A DNA stretch of 64,000 nt, taken from positions 1 through 64,000 of the forward strand of contig JBAVEN010000045.1 in NCBI GenBank assembly GCA_049587755.1. The letters are read 5' to 3'. Of the stretch, positions 58,133-64,000 are shown one piece after another. The notes under the pieces are model-generated. The model searched no databases, was not told the DNA's origin, and was given only the letters and a program-made list of their open reading frames with translations. The stretch comes from Bog-375 sp049587755. GTDB taxonomy: Bacteria > Acidobacteriota > Terriglobia > Bryobacterales > Bryobacteraceae. Each line of letters begins with the position of its first letter. Position 1 is the first letter of the stretch. Made by a program: the position numbers and the translations under genes.

Positions 58133-58879
58133 ATGTCAGGCCATTCCAAGTGGGCCACCATCAAGCACAAGAAGGCGGCTACGGACGCGAAGCGCGGGAA
58201 AGCGTTTACGCGCATCATCAAGGAAATTACCATCGCCGCACGCAGCGGAGGCGATCCGGAGGGAAATCCCCGGTTGCGCAGCGCCGTGTTGGCGGCCAAG
58301 GCGGCGAGCATGCCGTCGGACAACATCAAGAAAGCGATCATGCGCGGGACCGGCGAGATCGAGGGCGGGCAGATCGAAGAAGTGATGTTTGAAGGCTACG
58401 GGCCGGGCGGGGCGGCGGTGCTGGTGAACGTGGCCACCGACAACCGCAACCGGACGGTGAGCGAACTCCGCCACGTTTTTTCGAAGAACGGCGGCAACCT
58501 GGGCGAGCAGGGGAGCGTCGCCTGGATGTTCGAGCGCAAGAGCCAGATCTACGTAGCCGGCGAAAAAGCGGGCGAAGACCAGCTTATGAACGTGGCGCTG
58601 GAAGCGGGCGGCGACGATCTGCGCCAGGAAGGCGAAAGCTGGGAGATTCTGTCCGCTCCGGAGGCGCACGAAGCCGTGATCAAGGCCCTGGAGGCGGCGG
58701 GCATTCCAGTCGACGAAGCTTCGATTGGCATGGTTCCGAAGAACCTGGTGAAGCTGGAGGGCAAGAACGCGGCCGGCATGCTGCGGCTGAACGATGCGCT
58801 GGAGGAGCACGAGGACGTGCAGAACGTCTACTCCAACTTCGATATCGACGAGAAGGAGATGGAGGCCCTCGAGCGGTAA
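58133..58879 (+). CDS. yebC: YebC/PmpR-family regulatory protein
   Basis: A 248-residue cytoplasmic protein with the family start SGHSKWATIKHKKAATDAKR, then ARSGGDPEGNPRLRSAVLAA, MPSDNIKKAIMRGTG, YEGYGPGG-like FEGYGPGGAAVLV and NGGNLGEQGSVAWMF. YebC proteins were named as transcription regulators; recent work on relatives ties them to translation of polyproline-type stalls. It is one base from ruvC, the usual neighbour. Confidence 0.97.
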   Translation: MSGHSKWATIKHKKAATDAKRGKAFTRIIKEITIAARSGGDPEGNPRLRSAVLAAKAASMPSDNIKKAIMRGTGEIEGGQIEEVMFEGYGPGGAAVLVNVATDNRNRTVSELRHVFSKNGGNLGEQGSVAWMFERKSQIYVAGEKAGEDQLMNVALEAGGDDLRQEGESWEILSAPEAHEAVIKALEAAGIPVDEASIGMVPKNLVKLEGKNAAGMLRLNDALEEHEDVQNVYSNFDIDEKEMEALER

Positions 58880-58880
58880 C

Positions 58881-59375
58881 GTGCGGGTGCTCGGCATCGA
58901 TTGCGGGTCGGCGCGCACCGGTTACGGGGTCATCGACAGCGACGGACGGCGGCACAGTTTGGTGGCCGCGGGGGTGATCCGCACCAGCACGCAATGGCCG
59001 TTTGAAAAGCGGCTGCTCAAGATCGGCGACGAGTTGCGCGCGCTGCTGCGGGAGCACGCTCCGGATGCGGCGGCGGTGGAGGGGGTGTTTTATTCGGCCA
59101 ACGTGCAGACGGCGCTGAAGCTGGCGCAAGTGCGCGGGATCGCGCTGCTGGCGGTGGCGGAAGCCGGCGTGGCGCTGGCGGAATATTCGCCGCTGGAGGT
59201 GAAGACCAGCGTGGTGGGTTACGGACGGGCGGAAAAAGCGCAAGTGCAGTTGATGGTGAAATCGCTGCTGAAGCTGGCCGCGACCATCGAATCCGAGGAT
59301 GCCGCCGACGCGCTGGCGGTGGCGATTTGCCACGCCACGCACGAGGCCACGCGCTTGAGGATTGGACCGGCATGA
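58881..59375 (+). CDS. ruvC: Holliday-junction endonuclease RuvC
   Basis: Resolves Holliday junctions in recombination repair. The 164 residues have the RNase-H-like catalytic tetrad: Asp7 (VLGIDCGSARTGYG), Glu67 (AAVEGVFYSANVQTALKL), Asp140 and Asp143 (IESEDAADALAVAICHA). GTG 58881 is the proper start; it begins one base after the yebC stop. ruvA and ruvB are not in the window. Its stop overlaps the next ATG (ATGA at 59372-59375). Confidence 0.96.
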   Translation: MRVLGIDCGSARTGYGVIDSDGRRHSLVAAGVIRTSTQWPFEKRLLKIGDELRALLREHAPDAAAVEGVFYSANVQTALKLAQVRGIALLAVAEAGVALAEYSPLEVKTSVVGYGRAEKAQVQLMVKSLLKLAATIESEDAADALAVAICHATHEATRLRIGPA

Positions 59376-60010
59376 AGGGCGGGTTGTGGCTCTGCCTGCC
59401 GCTTTGCGCGGCGACGGCTTTCGGCGCCGGCGATGCGCGGCTGTTCTTTTCCCGCACGTTTCCGGGCAGCGCGCCGCCGTACATCGAAGTGCGCCTGGCG
59501 CAGACCGGCGACGCCGAATATCGCGAGGCGCCCGACGACCAGTTGCCGCTCAAATTCAAGCTCTCGGACGAAGAGACGGCGGCAGTTTTCGGATTGGCCC
59601 AGAAGCTGGATTACTTCCGGCATCCGCTCGAATCGCCGGCCAAAGTAGCCTTCATGGGAACGAAGTTGCTGCGCTATGAGAGCGGCGGCGGCAAGAGCGA
59701 AGTGAAGTTCAATTACACGGAGGATGTGGCGGCTCAGACGCTGGTGGACTGGTTCGAACGGATGGCGGAATCGGCCCAGCTTCACATCGATCTGGAGCGC
59801 ACCGCCAGGTACGACCACCTGGGTGTGCCGCAAGCCCTGGACCGGTTGGACGACGCGATGGAGGATAACCAACTGGTGGGCGCCGGGCAATTTCTGCCGC
59901 TGCTGGACCGCATCGCCAACAACGAAACCTACATGCATGCGGCGAGAAGCCTGGCCGCGGATCTCGCCGAGGCGATTCGGAACCCGAAGAAGCAGGGCGC
60001 GAAGAACTGA
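59372..60010 (+). CDS. Small exported protein of unknown function
   Basis: A 212-residue protein with signal peptide about 1-18. The middle has a strand-rich part (FFSRTFPGSAPPYIEVRLAQ; LKFKLSDEETAAVFGLAQKL) and the end is helical (ALDRLDDAMEDNQLVGAGQF, LLDRIANNETYMHAARSLAA). No family is recognised. It is translationally coupled to ruvC (ATGA overlap), but this need not mean a repair role because the product appears to be exported. Confidence 0.75.
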   Translation: MKGGLWLCLPLCAATAFGAGDARLFFSRTFPGSAPPYIEVRLAQTGDAEYREAPDDQLPLKFKLSDEETAAVFGLAQKLDYFRHPLESPAKVAFMGTKLLRYESGGGKSEVKFNYTEDVAAQTLVDWFERMAESAQLHIDLERTARYDHLGVPQALDRLDDAMEDNQLVGAGQFLPLLDRIANNETYMHAARSLAADLAEAIRNPKKQGAKN

Positions 60011-60331
60011 GTGCAAGGTAGCTTTCCTCGAGCCTACTCGGAGGGGGGAAGAGAAGCAGCTTGGCCCCGGTTGCGGGGCTACTCCGGGGCTCCACCCCAT
60101 GGGCGCTGACTTGGGGCGGAATTCCTTGGCCGGGCCACGACCTCATCCAGTGGGATCGGCGAGCTGGTAACCTCCGAAGCAGGACTGATAGCCGAATTCG
60201 GAATGCAACCTCTCGCCTGCAACCCAAACTCTACCCAACGCGTTCGCGACTTTCACCAGGCTGTCGCCCAGCAACCTGAAGCGCGACAGAGTACATGCGT
60301 CGAGGTCTGAGCTTTCGTCCCATCAATTCTG
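60011..60331. other. Intergenic region, convergent genes, no gene seen
   Basis: The 321 bases hold GC-rich partial inverted repeats (around 60065-60115) and no plausible gene in either strand. Codon and base use on either side differ, so this may mark the edge of a segment of different origin, but no flanking repeat or integrase is visible. Confidence 0.35.
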
Positions 60332-61129
60332 TCAAATAGGAAACACAGTCTCGCCCAAGAGCGACTCGGCGCCATCAATATAAACCTCCGTGCCCGTGAT
60401 ATGACTGGCTCCGTTCGAAGCCAGGAAGAGGATCAGTTGCGCGACTTGTTCGGGGGTGCCTTTCCTGCCGCCGGTCAAAGGTATAGTGCCCTCGGGGAAT
60501 CCCGAACGCATCGCGGCCTTCTCTATGTGACGTTCCTTGATGCTGCTCATAATCCCTGTCTCGATTGCGCCCGGACAGACGACGTTGACCCTGACCTGAT
60601 ACCTGGCTAACTCCAGAGCCAATGTTTTTGCAAGTGCCACTTGACCGGCTTTCGAGGAAGAATAAGCGGAAAATCCCCCTATGCTAAAGACCCGGGTCCC
60701 ATTCGTCGAAGCCACAACCACGACGGATCCACCCTGGCGCTTTAAGTGCGGGACCGAATATCTGAGCGTGAGGAACGTACCCGTCAGGTTAGTCCCGATC
60801 GTTTCATTCCATTCTTCGGGTTCGATCTCGTCGATTGGCGCACGTACTCCATTTATGCCGGCATTCGAAACAACGATATCCAAACGGCCGAACGACTCGA
60901 TGGTCCGCTCGACGGCTTGCTTCACATGGTCGGGCCGTGAGACATCCGCAACAATCGCCATCCCCTCGGCGCCCAGAAGCCGTATCTCGTCGACGGTGGC
61001 CTTCACTGTTTCCTCCGACCTATCGAGGGCAGCGATTCTGGCTGACCCACGGGCTAGTTCTCGCGCCACCGCCCTCCCAATCCCGGACCCGGCTCCAGTG
61101 ATCAGAGCCACTCTCCCGTCAAAACTCAT
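60332..61129 (-). CDS. SDR-family oxidoreductase
   Basis: A 265-residue short-chain dehydrogenase/reductase: TGAGSGIGRAVA, ADVSRPDHVKQAV, VSNAGINGV, catalytic VVASTNG and YSSSKAG (Tyr-x-x-x-Lys), NVVCPGAIET, and the C-terminal HITGTEVYIDGAESLL. It resembles the broad FabG/glucose-dehydrogenase group; the substrate is unclear. GGAGG lies seven bases before ATG 61129. Codon use is less GC3-biased than in genes to the left. No regulator or partner is adjacent. Confidence 0.93.
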   Translation of the reverse strand: MSFDGRVALITGAGSGIGRAVARELARGSARIAALDRSEETVKATVDEIRLLGAEGMAIVADVSRPDHVKQAVERTIESFGRLDIVVSNAGINGVRAPIDEIEPEEWNETIGTNLTGTFLTLRYSVPHLKRQGGSVVVVASTNGTRVFSIGGFSAYSSSKAGQVALAKTLALELARYQVRVNVVCPGAIETGIMSSIKERHIEKAAMRSGFPEGTIPLTGGRKGTPEQVAQLILFLASNGASHITGTEVYIDGAESLLGETVFPI

Positions 61130-61568
61130 TTAATACCTCCGCCAGCACTCCAAAATGACAGTGTGTCTGTGGGAATAATCTCAATGACCGGACTCGGCCG
61201 GTGCGTCGTTGTGGGCGGAGTGTTGATCAGATCCCGATACGGCGCGACTTATGAGTGCGACCATCGGTTAACTATTTGCCCGGTCAGTGCATCCACGCCG
61301 TTGTAGTCGCCGAACACGTGTGGACGCCAGTTGTTCCGGGAATCGGAACCGGCCTCGACCAGATCTCAGGTGGGGACTGCCGCGGGGTGGTCCGTGCCGG
61401 AATGCAACCCTATTCTCCGAGGCGCTAATGTTCAGCTCCCGACCGCCGTGAAAAACGATAGAATCGGGGTTTGAAGTACATGCTCGCACCATGCTACGCG
61501 AAGAGGCCGATGCGTTCAGTCGTAGCGATTGAACCGCCTGAGAGCCGCGCGTCGGCCTCGTACCCGCA
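61130..61568. other. Intergenic region with a possible protein relic
   Basis: No intact gene. On the minus strand 61249-61375 reads NNWRPHVFGDYNGVDALTGQ followed by IVNRWSHS and a stop, preceded by TGA. It looks like the end of a decayed protein, but this may be chance. Promoters of the SDR and GH13 genes, which diverge, should lie here. Confidence 0.3.
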
Positions 61569-61586
61569 GTGTCGGAATCTCGTTCC

Positions 61587-63218
61587 ATGATCAAGCAACC
61601 ATCCAGGCACTGGTGGACCGACGCGATCTTTTACCAGGTCTACCTCCCCAGCTTCGCGGATGCCAACTGCGATGGAGTCGGCGACCTTCCCGGGCTTATC
61701 GAACGGCTGGACCACATCCGCCCTGCCCTTGCCGATCACGCTGGCCGTCGGATAGATCGCGCTCGCCGCGACTCCCTGAATGTCGACGCCCTGTGGATCA
61801 CGCCGTTCTACCCGTCTAGTGGCTGGGATGGTGGTTATGACATCAGCGATTACACGGCGGTCGACTCGGTTTACGGCACCCTGGCCGATCTGGATCGCCT
61901 TCTGAACGAATGTCATCGGCGCGGCCTCCGCGTCATAATCGATTGGGTTCCGAATCACACAGCGGACCAACATCCGTGGTTCCAGGAATCGAGATCTTCC
62001 CGGAATAGCCCAAGGCGCGATTGGTACATCTGGCGAGACGGTAACGATCCGTTCACGCCACCCAATAACTGGCGCTCTTTCATGCCGCCGGTTGGGAGTG
62101 CCTGGACCTACGATCGGGGAACAGGGCAGTTCTACCTGCACTCGTTCTCGAGCCACCAGCCGGATCTTAACTGGGACAACCCGGCGGTGCGCTCCGCCAT
62201 GCACGACACATTGCGGTTCTGGCTGGATCGTGGCGTCGACGGCTTTAGAGTGGACTCGTTACCGTTCGTGGGCAAAGACCCGCAGTTAGCCGACAATGAG
62301 GACCCGGCTAGCCCGTGGGGAGAGCACAACCTCGACTGGCCGTCGGTATATTCGCGCGTTAGAGAACTGCGCAGCGTTGTGTCCGGATACGGAGACATCG
62401 CCCTGATCGGCGAAGTAAATCTACCCAGCTTCGCCAGTGTGCTGAAGTATGTGGGCGACAACGAGTTGTGTCTTGCCCAGAATTTCGGGCTAGTCTCGCT
62501 CGAATGGAGCGCCCAGCGCTTCAAGGATACGCTGTCGTCGTATGGTGCGGCATCCAGAGGAAATGTCTGGCCGGCTTGGTACCTGAACAGCCACGACGAC
62601 TCGCGCAGTGCGACACGCTATGACGACGCGTCGGGCAACGGCGAGCCGCGTGCCCGCGCCGGCGCCGTACTGCTGCTGACATTAGCCTGTACGCCGTTCC
62701 TTTACCAAGGCGAGGAACTGGGTCTGGCGGATGTGCCGATTCCCGCGGACCTCGCGCGCGATGTGATCGGCCGAGACCCGCAGCGGACGCCCTTTCCCTG
62801 GGAACCGCCGGAGCCGGCGGGCTTGCCTCGGCCGGCCACGCCGTGGCTACCTCTGGGCAGCCAGGCCCGGGTAAAGAACCGATTCAGCGAAGACCAGGAG
62901 CCGAAATCGTTCCTGAACCTGTATCGCAATCTGATTCACGTACGGCAGGCGAGCCCGGCGCTGACCTACGGCTCTTTGGACCTGCTCGACTCCGCTTCGC
63001 ATGTGCTTGCTTATCGGCGAAGGGCTGAAAAACAGAACATCGTCGTAGCCATCAACTTCAGTCGGGAAACGCAGGAAATAAGGCTGCCGGACAGTGGTAC
63101 CCTTTCGATACTGGTCACTTCGTTTCTTGACCGGCAGACCGAGTTCGGGCCGAACGGGTCCGTGCATCTCCGGCCCAATGAGGCCATCGTCCTTGAGATA
63201 ATGTCTCCACTGCCATAA
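61587..63218 (+). CDS. GH13-family alpha-glucosidase/amylase-type enzyme
   Basis: A 543-residue cytoplasmic glycoside hydrolase (no signal peptide) of the oligo-1,6-glucosidase/alpha-glucosidase/trehalose-synthase group. The four GH13 regions are present: DWVPNHT, GFRVDSLPF (nucleophile Asp, about residue 223), ALIGEVNL (acid/base Glu) and YLNSHDDSRSATR. The start reads WWTDAIFYQVYLPSFADANC. An extra 20-odd residues (ALADHAGRRIDRARRDSLN) precede DALWITPFYPSSGWDGGYDI. The C-terminal beta domain ends EIMSPLP. Start: ATG 61587 or GTG 61569. Substrate probably short alpha-glucans or sucrose-like disaccharides. Confidence 0.93.
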   Translation: MIKQPSRHWWTDAIFYQVYLPSFADANCDGVGDLPGLIERLDHIRPALADHAGRRIDRARRDSLNVDALWITPFYPSSGWDGGYDISDYTAVDSVYGTLADLDRLLNECHRRGLRVIIDWVPNHTADQHPWFQESRSSRNSPRRDWYIWRDGNDPFTPPNNWRSFMPPVGSAWTYDRGTGQFYLHSFSSHQPDLNWDNPAVRSAMHDTLRFWLDRGVDGFRVDSLPFVGKDPQLADNEDPASPWGEHNLDWPSVYSRVRELRSVVSGYGDIALIGEVNLPSFASVLKYVGDNELCLAQNFGLVSLEWSAQRFKDTLSSYGAASRGNVWPAWYLNSHDDSRSATRYDDASGNGEPRARAGAVLLLTLACTPFLYQGEELGLADVPIPADLARDVIGRDPQRTPFPWEPPEPAGLPRPATPWLPLGSQARVKNRFSEDQEPKSFLNLYRNLIHVRQASPALTYGSLDLLDSASHVLAYRRRAEKQNIVVAINFSRETQEIRLPDSGTLSILVTSFLDRQTEFGPNGSVHLRPNEAIVLEIMSPLP

Positions 63219-63234
63219 CACGGAGCATATTGAT

Positions 63235-63675
63235 ATGTCAGACGACGTTGGACTTCGATACGCAGAAGCTATCCGCAACATGATCAGCAACGAAACGGGT
63301 ATGGTGGCTAACAGGATGAACTGGATGTTCGTGCTCCAGGGCCTGCTTTTCAGCGCCGCCGGCAGCCTGCAATCTAACCAATCCCACCGGTTGCTGATCC
63401 CAGTAATCGCGGTTCTCGGAATTGGAGTGGCGGTGAGTATACGCCGGGAGATTCTCTTCAGTGAACGAGCAATCAAAGAGATTCTCGGGCGCTGGAATGA
63501 CTTCAAGAATACTCGCACCGCGGAGCAGCGTGCAGACATGCCACCGGCTTTCGCGGGCGGCGAGAGCACAGAGGGCAGTAGGTGGGACCATTGGTTGGCA
63601 GCGCGGCGTTTGCTGCCCCTCCTGTTCACCCTTTCGTGGCTCGCCGTCGCTACGATTTTCATCGTGAAGGGATGA
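63235..63675 (+). CDS. Small membrane protein with two to three helices, unknown
   Basis: A 146-residue protein. A helical N-terminal part (MSDDVGLRYAEAIRNMISNE) leads into the first helix (WMFVLQGLLFSAAGSL), a second at about 53-72 (LLIPVIAVLGIGVAVSIRRE) and a third at the very end (LPLLFTLSWLAVATIFIV). It resembles small RMNWxxxxQGxLFxA-type membrane proteins of unclear role. GGAG lies about nine bases before ATG 63235. Three bases after its stop begins the formylglycine-generating-enzyme-type gene, so the pair is probably a unit. Confidence 0.75.
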   Translation: MSDDVGLRYAEAIRNMISNETGMVANRMNWMFVLQGLLFSAAGSLQSNQSHRLLIPVIAVLGIGVAVSIRREILFSERAIKEILGRWNDFKNTRTAEQRADMPPAFAGGESTEGSRWDHWLAARRLLPLLFTLSWLAVATIFIVKG

Positions 63676-63678
63676 GGC

Positions 63679-64000
63679 GTGCCTCTCCCTTGCCTGGTCA
63701 ACACGCTCGGGATGCGCTTCCGGCTCGTACCCGCTGGTCTTACACGGATCGGCTCGCCCATAGACGAACACAAGCGGAGTTTGACGGACCTGGATCGGAG
63801 TTCGGAGATGATTGCCCGGCCGTTTTGGATGGCGGAGACACCAACCACCCAGCGTCAGTATCTCGCAGTCACCGGGGAAAACCCGAGTCACTTCACGGAA
63901 GACTTCGACTGGCATAACGGTGACACCTGCTTGTCCAGCGAGTGTCCCGTCGAGTCGGTTTCGTGGAACAAGGCCAGCCAGTTCTGTGAGCGGCTTTCCG
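63679..64000 (+). CDS. Formylglycine-generating-enzyme/sulfatase-modifying-factor-type protein (partial)
   Basis: Start of a gene cut by the window edge; GTG 63679. The visible 107 residues begin MPLPCLVNTLGMRFRLVPAG, then GSPIDEHKRS, EMIARPFWMAETPTTQRQYL, ENPSHFTEDF, and CPVESVSWNKASQFCERLS. These match the SUMF1/FGE-sulfatase fold (M-x-F-x-x-V-P-A-G, T-x-x-x-Y, P-V-x-x-V-S-W). The second half, where FGE cysteines would be, is missing, so enzyme versus binding module is undecided. Many such domains in bacteria are parts of larger proteins or signalling/conflict systems. A membrane-protein gene sits directly upstream. Confidence 0.9.
   Translation, partial: MPLPCLVNTLGMRFRLVPAGLTRIGSPIDEHKRSLTDLDRSSEMIARPFWMAETPTTQRQYLAVTGENPSHFTEDFDWHNGDTCLSSECPVESVSWNKASQFCERLS

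Overview
The window looks like chromosomal DNA of an Acidobacteriota member close to Bryobacterales/Solibacteraceae. It is GC-rich and densely coded. Three things point there: a large MacB/FtsX-type permease of the acidobacterial duplicated orphan permease (ADOP) type beside a PadR regulator (42.7-45.8 kb), two proteins carrying the Solibacter-type TIGR03437 domain (38.1-39.8 and 45.9-49.0 kb), and a cell envelope with hopanoid (HpnB), Tol-Pal and BamD functions. I see no rRNA, CRISPR array, prophage or intact transposase. The only RNA gene I can support is a tRNA-Pro(GGG) at about 20.0 kb.

Layout. 0.3-1.6 kb: small membrane protein plus AraC-type regulator. 1.7-9.2 kb: envelope and glycan genes: a sulfatase-fold protein that has lost its active site, a glycosyltransferase-methyltransferase fusion, NAD+ synthase, then a tight operon of sugar aminotransferase, heptose-7-phosphate kinase and HAD phosphatase. 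9.2-17.8 kb: exported GH2-like and GH3 glycosidases, a lipoprotein, a CaiB-type CoA-transferase and a carboxylesterase. 18.0-22.6 kb: GntR regulator, Cu/Zn superoxide dismutase, a Fic-like remnant beside tRNA-Pro, a coiled-coil protein with a kinase-like/zinc-ribbon protein, and hpnB. 22.6-28.4 kb: the complete Tol-Pal operon tolQ-tolR-tolA-tolB-pal-ybgF. 28.6-35.8 kb: alpha/beta hydrolase, DUF4159 protein, GapA, amidohydrolase, crotonase and UxaE. 35.9-39.8 kb: GH28 pectinase, isochorismatase-like hydrolase and a TIGR03437 protein. 39.9-49.0 kb: MsbA-like exporter, SDR, ADOP permease with PadR, and a 1016-residue FG-GAP repeat protein. 49.4-53.9 kb: operon rsmB-rpe-bamD-response regulator-yajQ. 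54.2-60.0 kb: hydrolase, thymidine kinase, aldo/keto reductase remnant, M13 peptidase, yebC, ruvC and an exported protein. 60.3-64.0 kb: looser region with SDR, GH13 glucosidase, a small membrane protein and the start of a formylglycine-generating-enzyme-type protein cut by the window edge.

How the genes work together. UxaE and the divergent GH28 enzyme suggest pectin/galacturonate use, and the GH2-like, GH3 and GH13 enzymes suggest wider plant-polysaccharide use. The Tol-Pal operon, BamD, HpnB, the heptose genes and the exporter serve the outer membrane. Intergenic spaces carry several families of structured inverted repeats, including a REP-like family in at least four places, a 154-bp element with 28-29-nt inverted ends, and an 88-bp element that can fold as a cloverleaf. 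These repeats, the pseudo-sulfatase, the kinase-like zinc-ribbon protein, the bamD-response regulator-yajQ operon and the right-edge pair are the parts most worth a second look. No defence or mobile system is shown convincingly by the sequence in this window.
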